Assembly (NCBI RefSeq): GCF_007830595.1
Contig: NZ_VLLD01000016.1
DNA from: Treponema_B putidum
GTDB taxonomy: Bacteria; Spirochaetota; Spirochaetia; Treponematales; Treponemataceae
DNA: 64,000 bases
Reading direction: 5' to 3' (one strand)
Shown one piece after another: positions 25,823 to 34,965 of the stretch. Numbering within the stretch: position 1 is the first letter of the stretch; the number at the start of each line of letters is the position of its first letter. Below the pieces are notes generated by a model. It saw only the letters and a program-made list of their open reading frames with translations. It did no database searches and was not told the DNA's origin. Both the position numbers and the translations under genes were made by a program.

Positions 25823-28197
25823 ATTTTACAGTAAGCATAACGGTCAGACGCATTTTTCAAGATGCGGTAGAAGACGCAAAAAAAAGGAATCATGAATTTG
25901 TTACTCCTGAGCACCTCTTGTGGGCAATTATGTTCAATCCGAAGGCTTTGGAGCTTTTTACCCTGTCAGGTTCGGATCTGGGCTATATTCACGATAATTT
26001 AAATACATACCTTAAAAATAAAATTCCTATAAGAACCCAAAATACTCAAGCAGAACCGATTCAAACAGTAGGCCTTCAAAATGTTTTTGAAAGAGCTATT
26101 TTGAACTGTAATGCCGCCGAAAAGTCGGTTATAGGTATTAATGACATAATAGTAAGCCTTATGGACGAGGAAAAAAATCATTGTTCTTTTTTTATGAAAC
26201 AAAGCGGTATAGACCGGCTAAGACTCTTGCAGCTGGTAAGCAGCCCCGATTTTTATGATGACGGCAGGCAAAGAAGCGCTTATGAAAATACCGAAAAAGA
26301 AGGGCAGGCCGAATTATTCGTTTTAGAAGACAATGCGGACGATCAAGTACAAAATACTGAAACGCCGAATACAAGAACAAACAAAAAAACTAAAACACAA
26401 AGAGGTTTCCTCGAAAGATTTACTGTAAACTTAACTCAAAAAGCCTATAGGGGGCATATTTCGCCCATTATAGGGAGAGAAGAAGAAATAGAAAGGACTA
26501 TTCAGATTTTATGCCGCAAACAAAAAAACAACCCGATTCATGTCGGCGCGGCCGGAGTGGGAAAGACGGCTATAACTGAAGGTTTGGCAATACGTATTGC
26601 AAAAAACGAAGTTCCGGTTTTTTTAAAAAACGCAAATATCTACAGCTTAAGCCTATCTGATTTAATGGCCGGAGCAAAATTTAGAGGCGACTTTGAAGAA
26701 AGGCTAAAAAGGATAGTCCTTGAAGCATCAAAGGAAAAAAATGCTATTCTCTTTATAGATGAAATTCACACCATTGTAAATGCAAACTCGGGAGGGGGCG
26801 GAATTGAGGCCCCGGATCTTTTAAAACCTGTCCTGACCAATGGAAGGGTGAGATGCATAGGGGCTACAACATTTGAGGAGTATAATAAACATTTTACAAA
26901 GGATGCAGCTTTAGCACGCAGGTTTCAAAAAATAGACATTGAAGAGCCAAGTGAAGAAGAAACCGTTAAAATTTTAAAGGGCCTTCGCGAAAGTTACGAG
27001 AAATTTCATAAGGTTCATTACAGTGATGAGGTTTTGGAGTCGGCAGTCCATCTTTCGGCTCTTCATATCAGGGATAGGTTTTTACCCGACAAGGCTATAG
27101 ACCTCATAGATGAAGCCGGGGCTCTGATTAAAATAAGAGCTGATAAAGAAAAAAACGAAGATGAAGCTGATGAAAAAGGCCTTGAAGAAAGAGCCTTGCC
27201 GGAGGTAAGCCTTTCGGACATAGATAAGATAATTGCAAAAACGGCCAAGATTCCGGAGCAAAGGGTTTCGGTAAACGAAACGGAAAAGCTGCGGCACTTT
27301 GAAGAAATTCTTTCAAAAAAAATCTTCGGACAAGATACAGCCATAGAGGGAGTTACCAAGGCAGTAAAACGCTCCCGTGCAGGCTTCCGCTCTAAGGATA
27401 AGCCGGTTGCAAACTTTTTGTTTGTCGGCCCCACCGGTGTCGGTAAAACCGAGCTGGCTAAGACCCTTGCCGAAGAGCTGGGTATTCCCCTCCTCCGCTT
27501 CGATATGAGCGAATATCAGGAGAAGCACACGGTAAGCCGACTTATAGGTTCACCCCCCGGTTATGTAGGCTTTGAAGAAGGCGGGCTTTTAACCTCTGCC
27601 GTACAAAAAAGCCCGAATGCGGTTCTTCTATTGGATGAGATAGAAAAAGCTCATGCCGACATTTATAACATTCTCTTACAAATTATGGACTATGCTACCC
27701 TTACCGATAATCAGGGCAGGAAGGCGGCCTTTAACAATATAATTCTTATTATGACAAGCAATGCAGGCTCTTCCAACATAGGAAAACCCTTAATCGGTTT
27801 CGGAGGAGAGCGTATTTCGGAATCGGCTGTCGATGAAGCCGTCGAAAAGACCTTTAGCCCCGAATTCAGAAACCGTCTGGATGCAGTTATAAAATTCGGC
27901 CCCCTTACGATGCAGGTTATGAGCCTTATTATCAAAAAGGAAGTAGAAAAAATACGCTCCCAACTTGCCGAAAAGGACATCAGTCTTGAGCTTGAAGAAG
28001 ACGTTATTTCTCTTTTAGCAGAAAAGGGATATTCGGAAGAATTCGGAGCCCGAAATGCAGCCCGCCTTGTCGAAGACGAATTTGTAACCCCTTTAACGGA
28101 TATGATTCTTTTTGGGGAAACAAAGAAGGGCAGCTCAGTAAAATGCCGAATCGGGGACAAACTTAAAAAGCCCTATTTGGTATTAAACGTAAAATAA
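25819..28197 (+). CDS. clpA: ATP-dependent Clp protease ATP-binding subunit ClpA
   Basis: This 792-residue AAA+ unfoldase threads substrates into ClpP. The N-domain (1-150) begins with the double-helix repeat that docks ClpS (FEDAV-like, EFVTPEHLLW). The first AAA module has Walker A GAAGVGKTA near 247 (GEP is replaced by GAA) and LFIDEIHTIV. The second has GPTGVGKTEL near 538 and LLLDEIEKAH. The ClpP-docking IGF loop appears as LIGFGG near 657, confirming a ClpP partner; clpP itself is not in the window. It starts inside the clpS stop and ends 27 bp before aat. An acidic linker (about 155-195) separates the N-domain from the first module. Confidence 0.96.
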   Translation: MNFTVSITVRRIFQDAVEDAKKRNHEFVTPEHLLWAIMFNPKALELFTLSGSDLGYIHDNLNTYLKNKIPIRTQNTQAEPIQTVGLQNVFERAILNCNAAEKSVIGINDIIVSLMDEEKNHCSFFMKQSGIDRLRLLQLVSSPDFYDDGRQRSAYENTEKEGQAELFVLEDNADDQVQNTETPNTRTNKKTKTQRGFLERFTVNLTQKAYRGHISPIIGREEEIERTIQILCRKQKNNPIHVGAAGVGKTAITEGLAIRIAKNEVPVFLKNANIYSLSLSDLMAGAKFRGDFEERLKRIVLEASKEKNAILFIDEIHTIVNANSGGGGIEAPDLLKPVLTNGRVRCIGATTFEEYNKHFTKDAALARRFQKIDIEEPSEEETVKILKGLRESYEKFHKVHYSDEVLESAVHLSALHIRDRFLPDKAIDLIDEAGALIKIRADKEKNEDEADEKGLEERALPEVSLSDIDKIIAKTAKIPEQRVSVNETEKLRHFEEILSKKIFGQDTAIEGVTKAVKRSRAGFRSKDKPVANFLFVGPTGVGKTELAKTLAEELGIPLLRFDMSEYQEKHTVSRLIGSPPGYVGFEEGGLLTSAVQKSPNAVLLLDEIEKAHADIYNILLQIMDYATLTDNQGRKAAFNNIILIMTSNAGSSNIGKPLIGFGGERISESAVDEAVEKTFSPEFRNRLDAVIKFGPLTMQVMSLIIKKEVEKIRSQLAEKDISLELEEDVISLLAEKGYSEEFGARNAARLVEDEFVTPLTDMILFGETKKGSSVKCRIGDKLKKPYLVLNVK

Positions 28198-28224
28198 AAA
28201 GGTGCGGCCTTTTAGCAAAAACAA

Positions 28225-28968
28225 ATGCAGACCGATTTTTCTTCATTATCGCTTTTAGGTTCTACGGAAAAAGATATACTCTTAAAAAGAAGCCAAAAGG
28301 ATTTTCCTTGGCTTGAGAGTGAGGATTTTTTTGATTTTAATAAGGCCTTGGGAGAGGAAGATTATATTCAAAAATCCCAAGATGATGAGGCCATATCGGG
28401 GGGAAATCTTTCGCCGGGGATGATTCTTTCGGCCTATAAACATTCTTTTTTTCCTTGGTTTTCCGAAGAAGACCCTATAATCTGGTTTTCTCCTTGCCTG
28501 AGGTTTGTAATCGACAAGGATTCTTTTCATATTCCGTCCCGCTTAAAAAGGGAAATAAAAAAGGCGGATTTTAGGATAAGCCTAGATTCTGCCTTTGATC
28601 AGGTTATAGAAAACTGCGCCTTAATCAAAAGAGAGGGGCAAAAAGGAACTTGGATCACCGATGACATGGTTCAAGCCTACAGGATTCTTCATAAAATAGG
28701 CTTTGCCCATTCCATCGAAGCATGGAGAGGAAACGAATTGGCGGGAGGCTTTTACGGCCTTTATATAAACGAGGTATTTATAGGCGAATCCATGTTCAGC
28801 AAGATAAGCGGGGCATCTAAAACAGCCTTTGCCCTCTTTGCCCAAGACTTCTTTGAAAACAAAAAAGGCATTTTAATAGATGCCCAAATTCCTTCCGAAA
28901 ACATAAAACGCTTCGGCGGCTTTAAAATACCTAGAAATCGGTACCTCGGGATTTTGAATTCTCTCTAA
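28225..28968 (+). CDS. aat: Leucyl/phenylalanyl-tRNA-protein transferase
   Basis: Aat transfers Leu or Phe from tRNA to proteins with N-terminal Arg or Lys, creating the signal read by ClpS. The 247-residue product has the family core: GMILSAYKHSFFPWFSE near 70, ITDDMVQAY near 145, and the catalytic segment EAWRGNELAGGFYGL near 170 followed by GESMFS. It lies 27 bp after clpA on the same strand, so writer, reader and unfoldase of the N-degron pathway are clustered. No obvious Shine-Dalgarno sequence is within range, and a small AAAAGG/CCTTTT hairpin lies in the gap. Confidence 0.95.
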   Translation: MQTDFSSLSLLGSTEKDILLKRSQKDFPWLESEDFFDFNKALGEEDYIQKSQDDEAISGGNLSPGMILSAYKHSFFPWFSEEDPIIWFSPCLRFVIDKDSFHIPSRLKREIKKADFRISLDSAFDQVIENCALIKREGQKGTWITDDMVQAYRILHKIGFAHSIEAWRGNELAGGFYGLYINEVFIGESMFSKISGASKTAFALFAQDFFENKKGILIDAQIPSENIKRFGGFKIPRNRYLGILNSL

Positions 28969-28991
28969 GGACATGTCAAAGTAAAACAGAA

Positions 28992-29642
28992 TTAAATACT
29001 GTAATAAAGCGAAAAAAAGTGCATTATGCTTCCGGCTATAACAAAGAGGTGCCAGATACTATGAGCCCATTTTACTTTCTTCATTGCATAAAAAATACAG
29101 CCGGCAGTGTAAATAATTCCGCCTATAAGCAAAAACTTAAAACTTAAAAGCGGCAGCTGTTCTTTTAATGGTTTTGAGGCAAAGATAATGAGCCAGCCCA
29201 TGGGGATATAGGTAATAACCGATAAAATCCTCACCCTGCTTCCGAATACCGAGTATAAAACTATGCCTAGGACAGCCATTCCCCAGATAATGCCGAAGAT
29301 AGTCCAGCCCACCGCTCCATGAAGAGCCGAAAGGCAGTAGGCAGTATAGGTTCCGGCTATAAGCACATAGATTGAACAGTGGTCAAAGATGCCGAATACT
29401 TTTTTTGCCTTTAAGGGAAGAGCATGGTATAGGGTCGAAAAAATATAGAGGATTATTAAGGAGGCTCCGAAAATGGTAAAGCCCACTACGTAACCGGCCT
29501 TTAAATCCGGCGGCGCATAACGGGCAGCCCTTATAATTAAAAGCACAAGGGCGGCAATCGAAAGTCCCGCTCCTATACCGTGAGTTACGGAATTTGCAAT
29601 TTCTTCACCTATAGAATATCTGCGTTTAATTTCTTCTTTCAT
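28992..29642 (-). CDS. Hemolysin III (PAQR/TrhA-like) membrane protein
   Basis: This is a 216-residue membrane protein of the hemolysin III branch of the PAQR superfamily, with seven predicted helices. Diagnostic motifs are the opening GEEIANSVTHGIGA, LYHALPLKAKKVFGIFDHCS with the family aspartate and histidine, LIAGTYTAYCL, and the C-terminal HSIWHLFVIAGSIMHFFS with metal-ligand histidines. In characterised bacteria members influence membrane-lipid homeostasis rather than acting as secreted toxins. It is convergent with aat (24 bp between ends). No Shine-Dalgarno sequence is evident. Confidence 0.93.
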   Translation of the reverse strand: MKEEIKRRYSIGEEIANSVTHGIGAGLSIAALVLLIIRAARYAPPDLKAGYVVGFTIFGASLIILYIFSTLYHALPLKAKKVFGIFDHCSIYVLIAGTYTAYCLSALHGAVGWTIFGIIWGMAVLGIVLYSVFGSRVRILSVITYIPMGWLIIFASKPLKEQLPLLSFKFLLIGGIIYTAGCIFYAMKKVKWAHSIWHLFVIAGSIMHFFSLYYSI

Positions 29643-29782
29643 ATTTGTTTAGACAGCTTAAATGGACTAAAGTTGCAGGTGGAAGACAATAGCTAAAAAT
29701 ATTGTTCAATTAATTTTGAATCTATACAGTCATATAATCCACTGGAAAAAACTTTGTTTATATTCATTTATTGAAATAATGA

Positions 29783-30685
29783 TTAATTATACATAATACC
29801 AAAATAATCCAAACATTTTTTCATTAAATCCTGTCCGGTAAGACAAGTATCTCTTAAAAACCCGCGTTCATTTTTCCAATTTTTAATTCCTCTGTAATAG
29901 TAAACTTTTAGTTCTTCAGTAATTATGAAAGGGACAATATTGTGTTTAAGACATTCTTTGAACATTATTAATCTTCCAATACGGCCATTACCATCTTGGA
30001 ATGGATGAATAGCTTCAAATCGGACATGAAAATCTAACACATCATCAAAAGTGATTTCAGATTTTTCATTGTATTCCATTAATAATAATTTCATCTCTGC
30101 CGTAACATTCTCAGGTTTTGTGGTTTCATTTCCACCCACTTCGTTTTCCAGCATTTTGTAATCCCCAGCCTTAAACCATGATTTCTGACTATCAGTTGTT
30201 CCCGACTTTAAAATATAATGAAGCTGTTTTATGAAGCTTTCCGAAAGTTTCGTATGGGCACCTTCGATTATTAAGTCAATACAATGGAAATGATTTACCG
30301 TTTCAATAATATCATCAACTCTAACAACTTCATCTGTAACGCCAAGTGTTTTTGTTTCAAAAATGAAGCGAGTTTGATCATGTGTAAGTTTTGACCCTTC
30401 GATATGATTTGAATTATAAGTAAGGTCAATCTGAATTTTGTGATAAATTCCGCCTTTCAAGCCAGCTTCCTTTTCACGTTTAAGAAATGATAAAAGAGTA
30501 GACTGTTTTGCAGCATGACGATTTTTTCGATGAGGCTTTTCTGCATCAGAAGGAATATTCCATGTTTTGCCCTCTAGAAGAGCCCCCACAATTCTACCCT
30601 GCAAGCAGTAATTTCTTACACTACGTTCACTAATTTGCCAGCGTTTTGCAGTTTCTTTAACAGATATGTATGTTATCTTATTCAT
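29783..30685 (-). CDS. Fic family protein with N-terminal helix-turn-helix and class II autoinhibitory motif
   Basis: The 300-residue protein has an N-terminal DNA-binding-like segment (VKETAKRWQISERSVRNYC, residues about 8-26, followed by an NIPSDAEKP wing typical of excisionase/MerR folds) and a Fic domain. The catalytic motif is complete: HPFQDGNGRIGR near residue 225. The inhibitory helix motif S-x-x-x-E-G is present before it as SNHIEG near residue 96, placing it in the class of AMPylators autoinhibited from their own N-terminus. Such proteins AMPylate targets or themselves. It follows lon by 63 bp on the same strand. A TATAAG ends 7 nt before the ATG; the -35 is weak. Confidence 0.9.
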   Translation of the reverse strand: MNKITYISVKETAKRWQISERSVRNYCLQGRIVGALLEGKTWNIPSDAEKPHRKNRHAAKQSTLLSFLKREKEAGLKGGIYHKIQIDLTYNSNHIEGSKLTHDQTRFIFETKTLGVTDEVVRVDDIIETVNHFHCIDLIIEGAHTKLSESFIKQLHYILKSGTTDSQKSWFKAGDYKMLENEVGGNETTKPENVTAEMKLLLMEYNEKSEITFDDVLDFHVRFEAIHPFQDGNGRIGRLIMFKECLKHNIVPFIITEELKVYYYRGIKNWKNERGFLRDTCLTGQDLMKKCLDYFGIMYN

Positions 30686-30748
30686 AGGTATTCTTATAAC
30701 ATATTATCGGCAATATATAAACTGTTTTTATACTTAAAATCCGCTCGC

Positions 30749-33124
30749 CTATCTTTTTTTCTTCGTCAACGCACCCCTAAAGGCTATGTCCAAAACTTCT
30801 TCAACATGGCTTACGGGGTAAAACTTAATGCCCTTCTTAATATATTCGGGGATCTCGTCTAAGTCCCTTGTGTTAGCCTTGGGGATTATAACTTCTTTTA
30901 TCCCGTTGCGGCGGGCAGCGATTGTTTTTTCTTTTAGGCCGCCTATGGCAAGAACCTGTCCCGTAAGTGAAAGCTCTCCGGTCATAGCAAGTTTCGGTTT
31001 TATGATCTTCCCTGAAAATAGAGATAAAAAAGCTGTGGCCATCGTGATACCGGCTGAAGGCCCGTCTTTGGGCGTGGCTCCTTCCGGCAGGTGAAGGTGG
31101 ATTATGTTTTTTTCAAACCAGTCCGGTTTTTTTATTTTATTTTCTACGGCAAAGATTCGTGTCCATGACAGGGCGATTCCGGCGGATTCTTTCATAACGT
31201 TTCCGGCTTGACCTGTGAGTTTAAAGCCGCCTTTTCCCGCCATCGATGCCGCTTCTATCAAAAGAGTATCCCCTCCCATCGATGTCCAAGCAAGGCCTAT
31301 TGCCGTACCGGGAACATCGGCTTTTTTTATATCATCATCGCGGAAGATAACCTTGCCAAGCATCTTTTCAACATCGGCCTTTGTTACGGTTAATTGTTCA
31401 TCTTCTTTTCTTTTACCGTTTACAATTTCAGTTGCAACCTTTCGGTGAATCTTATCCAGCTTCTTTTCAAAGTTGCGCACGCCGGCTTCCCTTGCGTAAG
31501 AGTTGGCAATATAAAGAAGCATATCCTGACTGTAGACAACTTGATTCTTTTTAAGACCGTGCTTTTCAAGGCTTTTCGGAATAAGGTGTTTTTTTGCTAT
31601 CTGCACCTTTTCGGAATCTATGTAGCCCGAAAGATTTATTACCTCAGCCCTGTCCAAAAGCGGACGGGGAATAGAATCGAGGGTGTTTGCCGTAAGTATA
31701 AAAACTATGTTGGAAAGGTCAAAGGGCAAATCCAAATAGTGGTCTCTAAAGTTTATGTTTTGCTCAGGGTCTAAGACTTCAAGGAGGGCACTTGATGGAT
31801 CTCCCTGATAGCTTTGTCCCATCTTATCCACCTCGTCTATCATAAAAACGGGGGAATTGGTTTTGACTACCTTTAAGCCCTGTAGGATTTTACCGGGCAT
31901 GGCCCCTATATAGGTTCTTCGGTGTCCCTTTATTTCGGCCTCGTCCCTCATACCTCCTACTGAAAACCTAAAGAATGGTTTGCGCATGGCTCGGGCTATG
32001 GACATTCCTACACTTGTTTTACCTACACCGGGCGGGCCTACCAAAAGAATTATGGAACCCTTAGTGTCTTTTTTTAGCTTGCGCACGGAAAGGTATTCTA
32101 TTATTCGGGTCTTTACATCTTCAAGTCCGTAGTGATCCTTGTTTAAAATCTTTTGAGCTTTTGCAATATCGTATTCTTCCGGTTCCGAATTTTTCCACGG
32201 AAGGGAAAGAATGGTTTCCAAATAATTTCGGGTAACTATGTATTCGGAAGAATAGGGGTCGAGCATCTTAAATTTTTCAAACTCGGAATCTACAGCCTCT
32301 TTTACTTCTCCGGAAAATTGAAACTCTTCTATTCTCTTTGCAAAGTTTTCTTCTTCATTGGTCTTAGGATCGGTGGTCAGCCCCAATTCTTCTTTGATGG
32401 ATTTAAGTTCTTCCCTTAAAAAATAGTCGCGCTGATTTTTTTCTACACGCGTATTAAGGTCTTCCTGTATTTTTCGCTGAACCTGCAAAAGTTCTTGTTC
32501 TTTTTTGATGTGAATAAAAACCTCTTCCATTCTCTTTTTTACGTTTAAGGTTTCAAGAATCTTTTGCTGATCTTCTTTTTGAATGTTTAAAATACTTGCG
32601 ATAAAGTCTGCAATCTTTCCGGGATGGTCAATGTTGATCATATTGAGCCGCATCTCTTCGGAAAACAGAGGATTGTTTTCAGAAAGCTGCTTCATCTCGC
32701 TTATAAGGGCTCTTGTTAGGGCCTCCACCTCATGGTTTTTTTCTTCTTCATCATCCAGATATTGAACGGCTACGACTATCGGGTTTGTATCATTGACCGT
32801 TTTGCGTATTTTAAAACGTTTTTGAGTTGCGATAAAAACATTGAGACCTCCGTCCGGCAGATTTATTTTACGCACTATTTTTGCGGCACATCCTACTTTG
32901 TACAAATCCTTGGCCTGAGGGTTTTCAATATTGTTTTTAAGAAGGGTAAGCCCTATAAAGCCGTCTCCCGCATAGGCATCTTCAATGGATTTTATGTCTT
33001 CAGGGGCATTAATTAAAAGCGGCGTAAAAATGCCGGGAAAAATCGGTCTGCCGCTCAAGGGAATAATATTTAACTTTTGCGGCAGCAAACTTTCTATCGG
33101 AATAATTTCTTTTTTATCACTCAT
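30749..33124 (-). CDS. lon: ATP-dependent protease Lon
   Basis: This is the cytoplasmic AAA+ serine protease of quality control, 791 residues from the ATG at 33124. It has the N-terminal substrate-binding domain (NIIPLSGRPIFPGIFTPL), a coiled-coil linker, Walker A GPPGVGKTS near residue 360 with VFMIDEVDKMG as Walker B, and the C-terminal protease domain with the catalytic Ser in PKDGPSAGI near 686 and catalytic Lys near 728 (GGLKEKTIAA). An extended reading frame to 33172 runs through the promoter and is rejected. There is no Shine-Dalgarno sequence, and the ATG sits 6 nt after the -10. Confidence 0.96.
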   Translation of the reverse strand: MSDKKEIIPIESLLPQKLNIIPLSGRPIFPGIFTPLLINAPEDIKSIEDAYAGDGFIGLTLLKNNIENPQAKDLYKVGCAAKIVRKINLPDGGLNVFIATQKRFKIRKTVNDTNPIVVAVQYLDDEEEKNHEVEALTRALISEMKQLSENNPLFSEEMRLNMINIDHPGKIADFIASILNIQKEDQQKILETLNVKKRMEEVFIHIKKEQELLQVQRKIQEDLNTRVEKNQRDYFLREELKSIKEELGLTTDPKTNEEENFAKRIEEFQFSGEVKEAVDSEFEKFKMLDPYSSEYIVTRNYLETILSLPWKNSEPEEYDIAKAQKILNKDHYGLEDVKTRIIEYLSVRKLKKDTKGSIILLVGPPGVGKTSVGMSIARAMRKPFFRFSVGGMRDEAEIKGHRRTYIGAMPGKILQGLKVVKTNSPVFMIDEVDKMGQSYQGDPSSALLEVLDPEQNINFRDHYLDLPFDLSNIVFILTANTLDSIPRPLLDRAEVINLSGYIDSEKVQIAKKHLIPKSLEKHGLKKNQVVYSQDMLLYIANSYAREAGVRNFEKKLDKIHRKVATEIVNGKRKEDEQLTVTKADVEKMLGKVIFRDDDIKKADVPGTAIGLAWTSMGGDTLLIEAASMAGKGGFKLTGQAGNVMKESAGIALSWTRIFAVENKIKKPDWFEKNIIHLHLPEGATPKDGPSAGITMATAFLSLFSGKIIKPKLAMTGELSLTGQVLAIGGLKEKTIAARRNGIKEVIIPKANTRDLDEIPEYIKKGIKFYPVSHVEEVLDIAFRGALTKKKR

Positions 33125-33361
33125 TCTATAAATATCACAATAATTTAAAAAAAAGTCAATCGGAAAAAGCATTTATTACGGGCTAACAGTGTTATAAAAG
33201 CTGTAATTAATCCTTTACACCTCAAATTTTTAACATATAAATATTTTATTGCAAAATATGAATTCTTCAAAAGATGAGGTATTTGAAATAAAAAGAGCTC
33301 TTTTAAGCATCTATATTGAAAATCAAAATCCTTCGGTTCTTGTAAAGGAGAACCTATATCC
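33125..33361. other. Intergenic region upstream of lon holding its promoter and little else
   Basis: Besides the lon promoter, this stretch carries a 36-codon frame on the plus strand (33258-33368) with no Shine-Dalgarno sequence and no recognisable product. It may be debris of the deletion that created the downstream bceA-bceB fusion. Confidence 0.4.
33131..33159 (-). promoter_or_regulatory. Promoter of lon, predicting a leaderless mRNA
   Basis: On the minus strand TTGACT (33159-33154), a 17-bp T/A-rich spacer and GATATT (33136-33131) lie 6 nt before the lon ATG, so the A of the start codon would be +1. The -35 is strong and the -10 moderate. No heat-shock-type operator was recognised. Confidence 0.6.
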
Positions 33362-34339
33362 AAAATAAAGGGTAAAGACATTTCGGCTTTTAGACGGAAC
33401 AACTTAGGCTTTGTGTTTCAAGACTATAATCTCTTGGGTCAGTTTTCCGTAAAGGATAATATATTACTCCCTCTTGTGCTCTCAAACTATTCTACCGATG
33501 AGATAAAAAAATTATCGGATAACATTACAAATATGAAAAGTGATGAGATTTTTATCTTTTGTAATAATAATCAAATTGACTATACAAGGCCATTACAAAT
33601 AGGGCAAAAAAAATTTAAAGTAAAAAAGTTTGAAAATAAATTCGTATCAGTGATGAGCAATTCTCCTTATATTCCTTATTCCCCGTTTCCTTATATAAAC
33701 CTGATAGCTAAAAATTCTAAAAGCCTTGAACTTATTAAAAATGAATTAAACTTATTAAAAGAAGAGGCAAAGACTAAGTTTAAAAACAAAGAACTGCTCG
33801 CGCTTGAAAAATCATTTTTTTGGAATACCTCCGCCGATAATCTTAAAACTATTCCTCAAAACTATATTCAAGACATAAAAAAATCGGCAAAGGCTTCGGA
33901 TGCAGGGCTGTTTTATGGCAATAAATTTCAGTCTTATAAAGACAGAAGAGAATTTGACGGCAGCTTTTTATTTTTAGGAACTTTTTTGAGCCTTATGTTT
34001 TTAATATGGCTCATTCTGATTATGTACTTCAAACAGATTTCCGAAGGTGTAGAAGACAGACGACGGTATCAAATAATGCTCAAAATAGGAATGGACTGTT
34101 CTTTAATCAAAAAAACTTCACAAGCCCAGCTCGTTTGGCTCTTTGTGCTGCCTGTTTTAGTTTCGCTTGTCCACTGTTTTTTTGCTTCTCCCTTATTTAG
34201 CCGGCTGCTATTAGTCCTGGGGCTTTTTGACACGTCCGTTTTTTTTGCCGCCTTGCTTTTAACCGGAGGCTTTACCCTGATTTTATATTTGCTTTTTTAT
34301 AAGATTACTTTGAATAAGTATAATAAAATTATCCGATAG
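33362..34339 (+). pseudogene. Deletion fusion of a BceA-type ATPase fragment with the C-terminal half of its BceB-type permease
   Basis: The frame opens inside an ABC ATPase: KGKDISAFRRNNLGFVFQDY is the Q-loop region of BceA/MacB-type ATPases, preceded by no Walker A and no start codon. After about 50 residues (to about LVLSNYSTDE) the ATPase ends without signature or Walker B. The frame continues into the C-terminal half of a FtsX-like permease, with MYFKQISEGVEDRRRYQIML characteristic of BceB and three to four C-terminal membrane helices. An internal deletion therefore joined the two genes in frame. The first possible start (GTG 33413) lies inside the ATPase core, so I treat it as non-functional. 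It originally resembled a peptide-antibiotic resistance exporter. Confidence 0.82.
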
Positions 34340-34342
34340 AGA

Positions 34343-34371
34343 AAAGGCTGTTCCATTTGGGAACAGCCTTT
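34343..34371. terminator. Bidirectional terminator between the bce remnant and the ClbS-like gene
   Basis: A perfect 12-bp stem (AAAGGCTGTTCC with GGAACAGCCTTT) encloses a 5-nt loop between two convergent genes. T residues follow on the plus strand and four T residues flank it on the minus strand. Confidence 0.85.
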
Positions 34372-34379
34372 GTTTGATA

Positions 34380-34892
34380 CTATTTCCCGCGATATTTCTT
34401 TAAAGCTTTTTTTATATCCTTGATTGCCCAGTCGTAATGACTGGAAGTAGCGGATACACAGTAACTGCCGAGGGTCGTTGTACCGGTCCAGTCAAAATAT
34501 TTTTTTGAAAAAAGTTCATCATTGGAAAAAGTTTCGATTAGTTTCATAACTTCTTTATGCGTTTTTTTAAGCATTTTTTCGGCATCGGCATAAGGGGTGC
34601 CTTGATGCTTTTTCCAAAACTCAACATTCATTTCAGGATAAGTTTTCCAGTTGTAAGGTTCAGGCAAAAAGGCCGCCGGTTTCCCTTTTGTGTTGGACTT
34701 GATCCAATTCAATAAAAGGCAGTGCCATTCATAAAGATGAACAATTACATCGCGTAGATTTTTATCGCGCTCGTTCGGATTTATATCGGCAGTTCTTTCT
34801 TTTTCAGTCATACCGTCAATTAAATTCCACAGTTTTTCAAACTGCTCATTTGAAGCAAAAATCAAATCTTCTTTTGTTGTAGGTCTCGGCAT
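34380..34892 (-). CDS. ClbS/DfsB family four-helix bundle protein (DUF1706)
   Basis: The 170-residue product fits the ClbS/DfsB family, named after the colibactin self-resistance protein ClbS. Conserved features are the opening PRPTTKEDLI, MTEKERT near 29, the RDVIVHLYEWHCLLLNWI helix, FLPEPYNWKTYP near 75 and the C-terminal SHYDWAIKDIKKALKKY. Most members have no known substrate. AAGGAG lies 7 nt before the ATG, and a TATAAT promoter with an overlapping direct repeat sits just upstream. The following gene upstream encodes a WYL regulator, suggesting regulated expression. Confidence 0.9.
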   Translation of the reverse strand: MPRPTTKEDLIFASNEQFEKLWNLIDGMTEKERTADINPNERDKNLRDVIVHLYEWHCLLLNWIKSNTKGKPAAFLPEPYNWKTYPEMNVEFWKKHQGTPYADAEKMLKKTHKEVMKLIETFSNDELFSKKYFDWTGTTTLGSYCVSATSSHYDWAIKDIKKALKKYRGK

Positions 34893-34917
34893 CGTCTACT
34901 CCTTGTATAACACAGCT

Positions 34918-34950
34918 ATTATAGCACATCAACCTGTCAGAATGTGTCAG
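34918..34950 (-). promoter_or_regulatory. Promoter of the ClbS-like gene with a TGTCAG direct repeat over the -35 region
   Basis: A -10 box TATAAT (34923-34918, minus strand) lies 20-25 bp before the gene. The -35 position is occupied by two copies of TGTCAG (34935-34940 and 34945-34950, plus-strand reading) spaced 10 bp apart, with a poor -35 hexamer. One helical turn between copies fits a regulator operator; the adjacent WYL protein is the obvious candidate. Confidence 0.5.
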
Positions 34951-34965
34951 GTTTGAAAAAAGAAT

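Noticed and set aside
27711..28160. 149-codon frame antisense to clpA
   Set aside because: It lies wholly inside clpA, has no ribosome site and reads as the serine-rich complement of a coding strand.
33258..33368. 36-codon plus-strand frame upstream of the bce remnant
   Set aside because: It has no ribosome site, no family, and borders a deletion; it is too weak to call a gene.
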